64,000 nucleotides of DNA, taken from assembly GCA_963802575.1 (NCBI GenBank), contig CAWDJF010000005.1:434001-498000 (forward strand), written 5' to 3'. Shown here piece after piece: positions 34,517 to 42,480 of the stretch; within the stretch, counting starts at the first letter, position 1; each line of letters starts with the position of its first letter. The translations under genes were made by a program, and so were the position numbers. A model generated the notes under the pieces. That model saw only the letters and a program-made list of their open reading frames with translations, ran no database searches and was not told the origin of the DNA. Source of the DNA: DATFTE01 sp963802575 (GTDB taxonomy: Bacteria; Acidobacteriota; Terriglobia; Terriglobales; Acidobacteriaceae).

Positions 34517-35437
34517 ATGTCGCAACACAACGGAAATTCCACCAGCCTGCGCTTGAAAACGGGCCTCGCCGAGATGCTCAAGGGCGGCGTCATCATGGAC
34601 GTCACCGACGCCAAGCAGGCGGAAATCGCCGAGAAGGCCGGCGCCGTGGCCGTGATGGCGCTCGAGCGCGTGCCCGCGCAGATTCGCGCCGAGGGCGGCG
34701 TCGCGCGCATGGCTTCTCCCAAGAAGATTCGCGAAATTATGGCGACTGTCTCGATTCCGGTGATGGCCAAGTGCCGCATCGGACACTTCGCCGAAGCCCA
34801 GATCCTTCAAGAACTCGGCGTCGACTACATCGACGAATCGGAAGTTCTGACTCCCGCTGACGAAGCTCATCACGTCGACAAACACGCCTTTACCGTCCCG
34901 TTTGTCTGCGGCGCTCGCAATCTTGGCGAAGCTCTTCGGCGCATCGCCGAGGGCGCAGCCATGATTCGCACCAAGGGAGAAGCGGGCACGGGCGATGTCG
35001 TCCACGCTGTGAAGCACATCCGCCAAATTGTCCAGGAGATGAAGATTCTCACCGTCCTCAGCGAAGAAGAGCTCTACGCGAAAGCCAAAGAGCACGGTGC
35101 GCCGTACGAACTGATCCGCATGGTCGCCAAAGCAGGGAAGTTGCCGGTGCCGAACTTCTCCGCGGGCGGGATCGCGACTCCGGCAGACGCCTCGCTCGTG
35201 ATGCAACTGGGCGCGGAAGCCGTATTCGTTGGCTCGGGCATCTTCATGAAAGATTCAACGACCTTCGCCGATCCGGCGGAAGCCGAGAAGCGCGCGCGCG
35301 CCATAGTGAAGGCCGCCACGCACTTCAATGACCCTAAAGTGTTACTTGAGGTCAGCGAAGATCTGCAAGGAGCCATGAAGGGCTTGGCCATAGCGGGAAT
35401 CGACGAAGCACATATGCTGCAAACGCGGGGCTGGTAA
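34517..35437 (+). CDS. pdxS: Pyridoxal 5'-phosphate synthase subunit PdxS
   Basis: A 306-residue (beta/alpha)8 barrel that makes PLP from ribose 5-phosphate, glyceraldehyde 3-phosphate and the ammonia supplied by PdxT. Conserved segments include GGVIMDVTDAKQAEIAEKAGA, VMALERVPAQIRAEGGVARM, MAKCRIGHFAEAQ and NFSAGGIATPADASLVMQLGA, with the catalytic lysines in the family positions. It has an SD eight bases upstream. The partner pdxT lies 0.7 kb downstream, separated by a toxin-antitoxin pair. Confidence 0.97.
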   Translation: MSQHNGNSTSLRLKTGLAEMLKGGVIMDVTDAKQAEIAEKAGAVAVMALERVPAQIRAEGGVARMASPKKIREIMATVSIPVMAKCRIGHFAEAQILQELGVDYIDESEVLTPADEAHHVDKHAFTVPFVCGARNLGEALRRIAEGAAMIRTKGEAGTGDVVHAVKHIRQIVQEMKILTVLSEEELYAKAKEHGAPYELIRMVAKAGKLPVPNFSAGGIATPADASLVMQLGAEAVFVGSGIFMKDSTTFADPAEAEKRARAIVKAATHFNDPKVLLEVSEDLQGAMKGLAIAGIDEAHMLQTRGW

Positions 35438-35459
35438 GAAACCGGTCGTTGGGTCGATA

Positions 35460-35509
35460 GTCGTTGGTCGTTCGCCAAAGCGCTCGACGAAAGAGCAACA
35501 GCCAACGAC
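35460..35509. other. Inverted repeat after pdxS
   Basis: Arms GTCGTTGG (35460-35467) and CCAACGAC (35502-35509) can form a long stem-loop just after pdxS, before the toxin-antitoxin genes. No T-run follows, so a terminator role is uncertain. Confidence 0.4.
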
Positions 35510-35593
35510 CATATTTTGCAGGTTTCGAACGGTGCGATTCCACTCCCGGTGCGACCTAAAAAGCGCTAATACTACGGGTGCTAAAATACGGTC

Positions 35594-35830
35594 ATGACTG
35601 CCGACGTCTCCGAACTATTGAAGAAGGCTCTAGCGTTGCCGCCAGAAGCGCGCGCCGCACTGGCCGGGTCGCTTCTAGAGAGCTTGGATGACGAAGTGGA
35701 TATCTCGGTCGAAGACGAGTGGAGCCGCGAAATCGCCCGCCGCATCAAGGAGTTGGATTCGGGTAAGGTGAAGCCCATCCCGTTTGAGGAGGTACGGCGT
35801 CAAATCTCCGCTCTCCTCAACGGCCGCTAA
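35594..35830 (+). CDS. Addiction-module antitoxin (CHP02574/ParD-like)
   Basis: A 78-residue acidic protein with the pattern of the addiction-module component family (CHP02574): LLKKALALPPEARAALAGSLLESLDDE, then DEWSREIARRIKELDSGKVKPIPFEEV. It pairs with the RelE/ParE-type toxin that follows and overlaps it. It probably binds and neutralises the toxin and represses the pair. It lies between pdxS and pdxT. Confidence 0.85.
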   Translation: MTADVSELLKKALALPPEARAALAGSLLESLDDEVDISVEDEWSREIARRIKELDSGKVKPIPFEEVRRQISALLNGR

Positions 35831-36119
35831 GCCGCTGGACATTCATCCCGCTGCCCTTGCGGAATTGAAGTCTGGCGTGCTTTGGTACCTTGAGCGCAGC
35901 GAGAGTGCTGCTCATAACTTTGTGGCCGAATTCTACCGCGCGATTGACCTCATTACAGAAGCTCCACAGCGCTGGCCTTCAGGCGAATTTGACACCAGAA
36001 GGTTCGCTCTGAGGAGATTTCCCTACGCCGTTATCTATCGGGAAGGCAAAACAACGGTGCAAATTATCGCGATCGCACACGGTCATCGCCGCCCCGGTTT
36101 TTGGGAAGAACGACTGTGA
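35784..36119 (+). CDS. RelE/ParE-family toxin
   Basis: A toxin of at most 111 residues. The core PLDIHPAALAELKSGVLWYLER, FVAEFYRAIDLITEAPQRWP, RRFALRRFPYAVIYR and IIAIAHGHRRPGFWEERL is typical of RelE/ParE proteins, which act on ribosome-bound mRNA or DNA gyrase. The start is uncertain: the TTG at 35784 overlaps the antitoxin by 47 bases, and family alignment would begin near 35840, where no clear start codon is seen. pdxT follows 17 bases after its stop. Confidence 0.78.
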   Translation: MRRYGVKSPLSSTAAKPLDIHPAALAELKSGVLWYLERSESAAHNFVAEFYRAIDLITEAPQRWPSGEFDTRRFALRRFPYAVIYREGKTTVQIIAIAHGHRRPGFWEERL

Positions 36120-36136
36120 CCGGGCGAAGCAGCAAC

Positions 36137-36706
36137 ATGACCATCGGCGTCCTGGCCCTGCAAGGCGATTTCGATGCGCACCGCCGCCGGCTCGAGGAAC
36201 TCGGGGCGGACGTGGTGCTCGTCAAGAAGCCTGAACAACTCGATCAGATCGACGGACTGGTCATTCCGGGCGGCGAGTCTGGCACATTCCTCAAGCTGCT
36301 TGGCGAAGAAGGATTCGAGAAGCTGAAGCAGTTCGTTCGCGCCAAGCCAACCTTCGGTACGTGCGCTGGCGCCATTCTCCTTGCGAATGAAGTGGAGAAC
36401 CCCAAGCAAGCGGGACTCGGCGCACTCGACATCGGCATCCGTCGCAACGCCTATGGACGCCAGGTCGACAGCTCCATCCGCCAAGGTAAGCTAGGAGACG
36501 TTCCCATCGAGATGGTCTTTATCCGTGCTCCCAAAATCGAGCGCGTCGGCCCGAGCGTGGAAGTCCTCGCCACCGAAGGCAAAGACCCCGTCGCCGTGAA
36601 GCAGGGAAAAGCCATGGCTGCGACCTTCCATCCGGAACTGTCAGCGGACAGCCGGGTGCATCAGGTGTTCTTAGATCTAGTAAGTGCAGGCAACGGCGAG
36701 CACTAA
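36137..36706 (+). CDS. pdxT: Pyridoxal 5'-phosphate synthase glutaminase subunit PdxT
   Basis: A 189-residue class I glutamine amidotransferase that feeds ammonia to PdxS. Visible features are IGVLALQGDFDAH, the PGGESGT loop, the catalytic Cys76 in FGTCAGAILLA, and the catalytic His-x-Glu in ATFHPELS. PGGESGT differs slightly from the common PGGESTT. The ATG at 36137 is chosen because MTIGVLALQG is the family start; a longer frame would overlap the toxin gene. It is separated from pdxS by a toxin-antitoxin pair. Confidence 0.95.
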   Translation: MTIGVLALQGDFDAHRRRLEELGADVVLVKKPEQLDQIDGLVIPGGESGTFLKLLGEEGFEKLKQFVRAKPTFGTCAGAILLANEVENPKQAGLGALDIGIRRNAYGRQVDSSIRQGKLGDVPIEMVFIRAPKIERVGPSVEVLATEGKDPVAVKQGKAMAATFHPELSADSRVHQVFLDLVSAGNGEH

Positions 36707-36758
36707 TGGGGTCTAAGTTCTCCTTGGTTTCGTTGGATTTCAAAGCTATATTTCGCTT

Positions 36759-37805
36759 ATGCACCTCTGGCGGTCACCGCTATTCCTGTTCTGTATTGGT
36801 GCCACAACCTGTTTCCTTCATGCTCAGGCGATCCCATCCAAAGAAGTATCCGCCACCGGCGTGATGGTACGAATGGAGCGCGTGTACGACAGGGAGGACG
36901 CCTGTGTGCTCCTCAATCGCTCCGGCTACTACCGTCTTGAACGTCATTTCCCTAACCAGACGAAGGTCTACATTGGATCTTTGTCTGGGGCCGACCTGCA
37001 AAAATTGCAGGAGATGCTCAACACCCCCGAGCTTCAGCAGTTATCACAAAAAGATGTCCATCTTGATTTGAATAGCGGCACCTATGATCAGTTCACTATC
37101 AGCATTTACCGAGGGAACTCAGTACAGGAGCTGGTGTTTCTCGATCCAGAAAGCCGAAAGCCCTTTCGCGACTCTCTAAGCCCAATCGTAGATTGGCTTG
37201 GCCAAGTAAAGAAACAGGAGCACACGGAGATCGCCCCCGAGAATGCTAACCGTTGTTTTCCTGCCCAAGATGAGACCGCACCGCGCGCGTGGATCCCACC
37301 CAACGGCAACTACATCCTATTCCTCGACAGGGATCACGTCGGGGGAGGGGTTGTTGAGCGCAGCTGCGTGGTGGTGTACACCAATGGGAAATTTCGTGCC
37401 GAGAGAACTGTCGGACGATATCGTAGCTACCTGCAAACCAAATCGGTCGAAGGCCGACTCGGCGAGACCCAAGTTGCCAGCCTGCATGGTGTGCTCGACG
37501 ACCCGGCGCTAAAAGCCTTTGAGATGCGTCCCAATCCGTTCCAGGGCTTCGTCCAAGATACGGAGAGGGTCAAGGTGGCCATCTTGCGCGAGACAAAGCC
37601 CCAGGTAATTATCGCTTCAAACATCTTCGGTAGGCTCAGCAACAATCTTAGGGCAGGGGGAGGTTCAGCGGGAGTCATGCACTATGAGGACACAAATTTC
37701 CATGTCCTTGATCCGCTGCAGAAGTGGATCAAGCAAAATATCGAAAACAACAAGTTCAGTAATCTGCCGGATGGTAAGGCGACGGAGTGCCTACCCTCCG
37801 ATTAG
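36759..37805 (+). CDS. Secreted hypothetical protein with internal duplication
   Basis: A 348-residue protein with a signal peptide (HLWRSPLFLFCIGATTCFLHAQ) and no recognised domain. Two halves look related: each has a YRLER/FRAER strand, then a GxLxxxxLQKLQEML / VASLHGVLDDPALKAF helix (roughly residues 50-95 and 205-250). This suggests an internal duplication. It begins 52 bases after pdxT but need not share its function. AT content is slightly higher than its neighbours. Confidence 0.7.
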   Translation: MHLWRSPLFLFCIGATTCFLHAQAIPSKEVSATGVMVRMERVYDREDACVLLNRSGYYRLERHFPNQTKVYIGSLSGADLQKLQEMLNTPELQQLSQKDVHLDLNSGTYDQFTISIYRGNSVQELVFLDPESRKPFRDSLSPIVDWLGQVKKQEHTEIAPENANRCFPAQDETAPRAWIPPNGNYILFLDRDHVGGGVVERSCVVVYTNGKFRAERTVGRYRSYLQTKSVEGRLGETQVASLHGVLDDPALKAFEMRPNPFQGFVQDTERVKVAILRETKPQVIIASNIFGRLSNNLRAGGGSAGVMHYEDTNFHVLDPLQKWIKQNIENNKFSNLPDGKATECLPSD

Positions 37806-37820
37806 GAAACACTTCACGGG

Positions 37821-38003
37821 CTAAGCAGCTTCGTCCCGGATGGCCCCGCGTACTTTCTCCGCTAGTTCCGGAGTAATCTCGCTCACCCCGTGCGCTGCGC
37901 TCGCATGCACGGCTGCCTGCTGCAGAATCTCTTGCTCCGAATCGCCTCGCGCCACGAAATCGCAGCCCGGCACCACATCTCCACAACGCAGTTCTTTCGC
38001 CAT
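37821..38003 (-). CDS. DUF1059 small metal-binding protein
   Basis: A 60-residue protein matching DUF1059: AKELRCGDVVPGCDFVARGDSEQEIL, AAVHASAAHGVSEITPELAEKV and the C-terminal AIRDE. The cysteines and histidines are thought to bind metal; the role is unknown. The ATG at 38003 is chosen over one six bases earlier because AGGAGG lies 8 bases upstream of it. It is convergent with the preceding secreted gene. Confidence 0.85.
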   Translation of the reverse strand: MAKELRCGDVVPGCDFVARGDSEQEILQQAAVHASAAHGVSEITPELAEKVRGAIRDEAA

Positions 38004-38102
38004 GACCATTTCCTCCTGAGACGGCAGAGTTTACTACGATTTGGAAAGCTCCGAAGTTAGAGCGGGATGAAAATTCAAAAAATCCTTGACAAGAGGAATC
38101 AT

Positions 38103-38118
38103 GTAACCGTACAGTTAC
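38103..38118. promoter_or_regulatory. Inverted repeat in the arsR-like promoter
   Basis: GTAAC-6 nt-GTTAC forms a perfect dyad just downstream of a TTGACA (38086-38091). A second related dyad, AACC-4 nt-GGTT, lies at about 38131. ArsR-type repressors usually bind such dyads over their own promoter, so this is a candidate autoregulatory operator. Confidence 0.5.
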
Positions 38119-38123
38119 GCATA

Positions 38124-38504
38124 ATGCGGAACCGTCCGGTTACATATTCGCAGGAGGCTACGTTCCACGCTCTCTCCGATCCCACCCGGCGGGCCGTGCT
38201 CGATCTGCTACGAGCCGGAAGCCAGCCTGCGGGCAGAATTGCCTCGTCGTTCCCCGTCTCCCGTCCCGCCATATCGAGACACCTGCGCCTGCTGCGGCGG
38301 GCTCATCTGGTTGAGGAGCGGCGCGAAGGCCGTCACCGGGTTTACCAGCTGAATCCCGAACCGCTCAAGGCCGTCGATTCATGGATCGAGCAGTACCGCG
38401 TGTTCTGGGAGCGCAGTCTGACCAACCTCAAGGCCTTCGTAGAAACCCAATACGCGAAAGAGAAATCCCACAAACCCGCAAAACGATTTCCGGGTAAGGA
38501 GTAA
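38124..38504 (+). CDS. ArsR-family winged-helix transcriptional regulator
   Basis: A 126-residue DNA-binding protein with the ArsR fold: FHALSDPTRRAVLDLLRAGSQPAGRIASSFPVSRPAISRHLRLLRRAHLVEERREGRHRVYQL. The ELxxCxC metal motif of metal-sensing members is absent, so it probably belongs to the metal-independent autorepressor group. I start at ATG 38124 because a TTGACA promoter and a GTAAC dyad lie just upstream; an earlier ATG (38067) would place the operator inside the gene. It precedes the secreted DUF1579-like gene by 54 bases. Confidence 0.8.
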   Translation: MRNRPVTYSQEATFHALSDPTRRAVLDLLRAGSQPAGRIASSFPVSRPAISRHLRLLRRAHLVEERREGRHRVYQLNPEPLKAVDSWIEQYRVFWERSLTNLKAFVETQYAKEKSHKPAKRFPGKE

Positions 38505-38558
38505 TAGAACCACTGAAAGGCCGGCCGGGCCGGCAACTTCACCTTGAGGAGAGGAACA

Positions 38559-39044
38559 ATGAAAACAGTTCGCTACGTCATGTGCCTGCTGTTGGTGTTC
38601 GCCGCTGCCGCTGCCGTCGCCCAATCCGACGCACAGAAATCGTTCGACAAAATGAAGTCGCTGGTCGGAACCTGGGAAGGGAAGACGAGCGACGGCCAAT
38701 CCGTCACCATGACTTATTCGCTGGTCTCTGGAGGCACGGCGGTCATGTCCGACGGCGCTCACGACTCCATGGTTAGCATGTACGCCCTAGATGGCACGCG
38801 GCTCCTCATGACTCACTACTGCGCGATGGGAAATCAGCCGCGCATGTCGGCCAGCCTGTCCCCTGACGGAAAGACGCTGGAATTCACCTTTCTCGACGCC
38901 ACCAACCTCTCAAGTCCACAAGCCGGACACATGCACCACGCCGTCTTCACCTTCGTCGACTCAAATCACTACACCGAAGAGTGGACTTTCACGCAAGATG
39001 GCCAAAGCAAGAGCGAGCATTTCGACCTGCATCGCAAGAGCTAG
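38559..39044 (+). CDS. Secreted DUF1579-like protein
   Basis: A 161-residue protein with a signal peptide (KTVRYVMCLLLVFAAAAAVAQ) and a beta-rich mature part: KMKSLVGTWEGKTSDGQSVTM, LVSGGTAVMSDGA, DGTRLLMTHYC and HHAVFTFVDSNHYTEEWTF. The layout suggests a small lipocalin-like or DUF1579-type barrel; the ligand is unknown. The ATG at 38559 is preceded by GAGGAGAGG. It lies just after the ArsR-type gene and may be its target. Confidence 0.75.
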   Translation: MKTVRYVMCLLLVFAAAAAVAQSDAQKSFDKMKSLVGTWEGKTSDGQSVTMTYSLVSGGTAVMSDGAHDSMVSMYALDGTRLLMTHYCAMGNQPRMSASLSPDGKTLEFTFLDATNLSSPQAGHMHHAVFTFVDSNHYTEEWTFTQDGQSKSEHFDLHRKS

Positions 39045-39194
39045 TAGCGTCGGCAACGGGAGAGCCGCATGTCCACAACTTCGCTTACGCCCGATGGCGA
39101 CGTCGGTAAGATTTATGCGTGAGAAGGCGCGGAGGAACGTCCGCGCCTCTCCGTTCAATTTTTCGGGATGCAGTAAATTAGGACGGAGCGGATT

Positions 39195-39740
39195 CTACTT
39201 CACGCCCTTTTCTGGATCCCACGACCCTTGCTCTTTGCGGACGAACACAATCTGTCCAACGTGATATGCATTGTGAGTGCCGATGCGCGCGATCGTCGGA
39301 GCCGACGCCTGCAGCTTCTGATCGTCGGCTGTCTCCACAAATTTCTCCAGATCCTTCATCACCTGATCGAGTTGCTGCACTGTTTCATTCCATTTCTTGG
39401 CGTCGAAATTGTTGAAGGTTTCGTCGTTATTCCCGTCGAATTTTGCGGGAGTCTCGCCCTTGAACTTCGCCAACACCTGCTGGTTCCAGAAGACGAGGTG
39501 GTAGGTGAGTTGGCCGACCGAGTGATTTCCCTTGCCGTCAGTCCAATTCGCCTGCTCGGGAGTAAGCCCAGCCACAGCGGTGTTGGCGTCGACGAACCAG
39601 TCTTTCGTGTTGTGAGTAGTTTGCAACTGCTCGAGCAGAATGCTCCGCAGCGTCGCCGGAGCTTTAGCGGCCTTATCCTGAGCTGGTGACAGAGCGCACA
39701 GCGAGAGCAAAAGAACTGCAACAGCAAACATCTGTTTCAT
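39195..39740 (-). CDS. Secreted DinB-family protein
   Basis: A 181-residue protein with a signal peptide (KQMFAVAVLLLSLCALSPAQ) and a DinB-type four-helix bundle. Histidines expected to bind metal are in SVGQLTYHLVFWNQQ and THNAYHVGQIVFVR. DinB-like proteins are usually cytoplasmic thiol- or metal-dependent enzymes, so export is unusual. It is convergent with the DUF1579-like gene. Confidence 0.8.
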   Translation of the reverse strand: MKQMFAVAVLLLSLCALSPAQDKAAKAPATLRSILLEQLQTTHNTKDWFVDANTAVAGLTPEQANWTDGKGNHSVGQLTYHLVFWNQQVLAKFKGETPAKFDGNNDETFNNFDAKKWNETVQQLDQVMKDLEKFVETADDQKLQASAPTIARIGTHNAYHVGQIVFVRKEQGSWDPEKGVK

Positions 39741-39883
39741 GAAAGCTGCCTCCTCAGGCGAATTGCGAAAGGATAGACGTAACCTAAGGCCATTCGGCTA
39801 GCAAAAGCAGAGAAGAGCCGGACATTTCCGGACCTTGCTGCCGTCCAATGCGCCCTGTAGGCGTGCGCTATACTTGACCCAGG

Positions 39884-41212
39884 ATGGCTGAGAATCAGGA
39901 AAAAACGTTCTATCTCGAAACCTTTGGCTGTCAGATGAATGCCCATGACTCCGAAAAGGTCATCGGGACGCTGGTTTCCGAGGGATACCGCCAGGTTTCG
40001 ACTGTTGAAGAGGCAGGCCTTGTCCTCTACAACACCTGCTCGATCCGCGATAAAGCCGAACAAAAAGTATTCCATCGCCTGGACGATTACAAGAAGTACT
40101 TCAAGCAGGGCAAGCGTTTCGGAGTCTTGGGCTGCGTCGCGCAACAAGAGGGTGAGAAGATTTTCGAACGCGCCCCCTATGTTTCGATGGTGTGCGGCTC
40201 GGCATCGTATCGAAACTTGCCCGAGATGCTGGTGCAGATCGAGGCAGGGAACCGCCGTGTCACAGGTCTCGACGATCGTCAGACTGACGAGTGCTTCGAA
40301 ACCGAATTCACTTCACGAACCAATCCACATCGCGGCTACATCACCATCATCGAAGGATGCGACAAGTTTTGCGCCTACTGCGTGGTTCCCTTTACCCGGG
40401 GAAAAGAGCGCAGCCGGACCTCTGATTCGGTATTGGCCGAAGCGCGTCACATGGCCGATCTGGGATACTCCGAGATTCAGTTGCTTGGCCAGAACGTGAA
40501 CTCTTATAAGGATCCATCGGGAAGAAAGACATTTGCGGAACTGTTGACGGCGGTCGGCGAGGTGGCCGGAATCCGCCGCGTGCGTTTCACCACTTCGCAT
40601 CCGCGCGATTTCGGAAAAGACATCGTCGAAGCGATCGAGGCCTCTCCGAACCTCTGCGATCATGTGCATCTGCCTGTGCAGAGCGGTTCCGCCCGCGTTC
40701 TCGACGCAATGCAACGTCTTTACACACCTGAGCAGTACATGGAGCGGGTTGCCTGGATCAAATCCGCGAGCAGGGAAATCAGCCTCACCAGCGACATGAT
40801 TGTGGGTTTTCCGGGCGAGACCGAGGCCGATTTCGAAGAGACGCTCGCCCTGCTCGATGCCGTGGAGTACGACGCCATTTTCGGGTTCAAATACTCTCCT
40901 CGCCCCAATACTCCCGCGATCACGTTAGAGGACGCGATTCCTGAAGAAGAAAAGGTCCGCCGCCTCGCGGTTTTGAACCAGAAACAGCGCGAGATTCAGA
41001 GGCGGCGCTATCAACGTCACCTGGGACAACTAGCTGAAGTAATGGTTGAAGGTCGTAACGACGCGCGCCGGCAGTGGAATGGGCGTACCTCGCAGAACAA
41101 GGTGCTGAATTTCACCGCTCCCGACCACGTCAAACCCGCCATCGGCAGCTACGTTCCGGTGATTACTACAGAGTGTTTTCCAAACAGCCTTTTAGGCCAA
41201 ATGGTGGTATAA
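39884..41212 (+). CDS. miaB: tRNA-2-methylthio-N6-dimethylallyladenosine synthase
   Basis: A 442-residue radical-SAM methylthiotransferase that adds a methylthio group to i6A37 of tRNA. The N-terminal domain binds one cluster through cysteines in TFGCQMN, YNTCSIRDKAE and VLGCVAQQEG. The radical SAM cluster is in EGCDKFCAYCVVP. The C-terminal TRAM-type region begins near LAEVMVEG. The ATG at 39884 has AGG directly upstream. It stands between the divergent DinB gene and the downstream nuclease gene. Confidence 0.96.
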   Translation: MAENQEKTFYLETFGCQMNAHDSEKVIGTLVSEGYRQVSTVEEAGLVLYNTCSIRDKAEQKVFHRLDDYKKYFKQGKRFGVLGCVAQQEGEKIFERAPYVSMVCGSASYRNLPEMLVQIEAGNRRVTGLDDRQTDECFETEFTSRTNPHRGYITIIEGCDKFCAYCVVPFTRGKERSRTSDSVLAEARHMADLGYSEIQLLGQNVNSYKDPSGRKTFAELLTAVGEVAGIRRVRFTTSHPRDFGKDIVEAIEASPNLCDHVHLPVQSGSARVLDAMQRLYTPEQYMERVAWIKSASREISLTSDMIVGFPGETEADFEETLALLDAVEYDAIFGFKYSPRPNTPAITLEDAIPEEEKVRRLAVLNQKQREIQRRRYQRHLGQLAEVMVEGRNDARRQWNGRTSQNKVLNFTAPDHVKPAIGSYVPVITTECFPNSLLGQMVV

Positions 41213-41222
41213 GCAGATTATG

Positions 41223-41248
41223 AATGGCCCGTTTCCAGCGGCCATTCG
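41223..41248. terminator. Hairpin after miaB
   Basis: GAATGGCC and GGCCATTC can pair around a short loop 10 bases after miaB. There is no T-run, so it may be a processing or weak termination element rather than a standard terminator. Confidence 0.35.
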
Positions 41249-41316
41249 TAGGGGAATGCGGCATACGAAAATTGGCAATCGGCAATCGTAAATCGTAAAT
41301 TCCCCCGGGGGTCGTG

Positions 41317-41802
41317 ATGGAAGTGGAGATGAAAATTCGAGGCCTGATGATGGATCCGGTCACCAATATGCCTATCGTCATTCTGAAAGATGTGGGCACG
41401 GATACCGTTCTGCCGATCTGGGTGGGGATTTACGAGGCCAATGCCATCGCCCTCGAGATCGAGAAAGTCACCACGCCGCGGCCCATGACTCACGACCTGA
41501 TCAAGAACGTACTCGTCGGCCTCGACGCCAACGTTCATAAAGTTGTTGTGACCGAATTGCGGGAAGACACGTTTTTCGCCGTGATATGGCTGGAACGGGA
41601 GGGCCGAGTCATCAGCATCGATTCGCGCCCATCGGACGCTCTCGCTTTAGCCTTACGCGTGGATTGCCCAATCTACGTGGAAGACGAAGTCCTGAAGAAC
41701 TCCAAGCAGGCTGCTAACGTCTCTGACCGCGTCACCAGTGAAGAGCTGCGCAAGTGGCTCGAAGGCCTGAGTGACGAGGACACGGGACGATACAAGATGT
41801 AG
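41317..41802 (+). CDS. Bifunctional nuclease (BFN/DUF151) family protein
   Basis: A 161-residue protein of the BFN family: MEVEMKIRGLMMDPVTNMPIVILKD, LPIWVGIYEANAIALEIE, TPRPMTHDLI and ISIDSRPSDALALALRVDCPIYV. Members have nuclease activity in plants and occur widely in bacteria; the bacterial role is unclear. I use the ATG at 41317, since the GTG at 41314 is immediately adjacent. An acidic C-terminal helix (TSEELRKWLEGLSDEDT) is typical. Confidence 0.9.
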   Translation: MEVEMKIRGLMMDPVTNMPIVILKDVGTDTVLPIWVGIYEANAIALEIEKVTTPRPMTHDLIKNVLVGLDANVHKVVVTELREDTFFAVIWLEREGRVISIDSRPSDALALALRVDCPIYVEDEVLKNSKQAANVSDRVTSEELRKWLEGLSDEDTGRYKM

Positions 41803-41809
41803 CCAGAGA

Positions 41810-41834
41810 GTAGCGCCGGCGTCCCGCCGGCCAC
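41810..41834. repeat. GCCGGCGTCCCGCCGGC repeat, copy 2
   Basis: Identical over 25 bases (reverse complement) to the copy inside uvrA at 21683-21707. It follows the nuclease stop and folds as a 7-bp stem with a 3-base loop. Confidence 0.8.
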
Positions 41835-42046
41835 CACGAACCCTGATTAATTGGGAGGCTTACGAAACGCTGCTCCGGGGCTACCGTCGTCCTAGCTTTA
41901 CATAATACCTGTTATCGGACATTGCATATCCATCGGCGGCACACCTGCGTCTCCCAAACGCCTCAGCGCTCGATCCTGGAATTTCCCACCTTGGGAGTCC
42001 ATTCCCTTGGCGTGATTTCCCACGATCGAGGTGTCGCCGCCGACGG

Positions 42047-42325
42047 TTATTCGCACTGCTGTTGATTGGCGCCAAGCTGAAATGGGGTCCATCGTGCGAC
42101 GTTCCCCGCGGTTCCATCTCCCGATCTTTCGCACCAGTAAATCTGAATTCTCGCCGAACCATCCTCCAGTTTTCCGCTGACCATGGTGTGCAGGTCTCCC
42201 TTGAGGGCGTTTCTTGGAAACGCCCCGCTCGGAAGCAACCAAAACTTGCTGGCGCTCACGAACCCCTCCTCGTGCTGCTGGTTGATGGACACACTTGCCA
42301 TGATGGTCATTATGGATGCAACCAT
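42047..42325 (-). CDS. Possible small hypothetical protein
   Basis: A 92-residue frame starting MVASIMTIMASVS and ending GANQQQCE, with a compositionally ordinary middle (ASKFWLLPSGAFPRNALKGD, KLEDGSARIQIYWCERSG). There is no SD and no recognised family. Adjacent frames continue the open region downstream, so it may be the remnant of a longer broken gene. Weakly supported. Confidence 0.28.
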   Translation of the reverse strand: MVASIMTIMASVSINQQHEEGFVSASKFWLLPSGAFPRNALKGDLHTMVSGKLEDGSARIQIYWCERSGDGTAGNVARWTPFQLGANQQQCE

Positions 42326-42480
42326 CTGGCCGTTTTTGTCCACAGCTCTATCTAGGGGTGGACCCCATCGAAAGGCCCGCGCGAAGCAGGTTTCGCGGGT
42401 AATCGCTCGTTGAGGTGGGTTGGTACGCGAGGCAAAATCCGACCCAATCGGATAGTCGAATATCCGTTCGGATAGGCGTG

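Larger units (their letters stand above)
41803..42480. other. Intergenic region, 678 bases
   Basis: No recognised gene. It holds one copy of the GCCGGCGTCCCGCCGGC repeat near its left end and a weak minus-strand open frame at 42047-42325. Several overlapping frames are open on the minus strand here, which suggests remnant coding DNA. A small inverted pair (CGAATATCCGTTCG) lies near 42459. Confidence 0.5.

Noticed and set aside
39815..39883. Possible signal-recognition-particle RNA upstream of miaB (GGTCCGGAA on the minus strand).
   Set aside because: The conserved tail GGAAGCAGCC of the SRP core is missing, and no long stem is formed.
41881..42242. Further minus-strand frames in the region after the nuclease gene.
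   Set aside because: Three overlapping frames are open; none has a start signal or recognisable motif. Only the 42047-42325 frame is listed, with low confidence.
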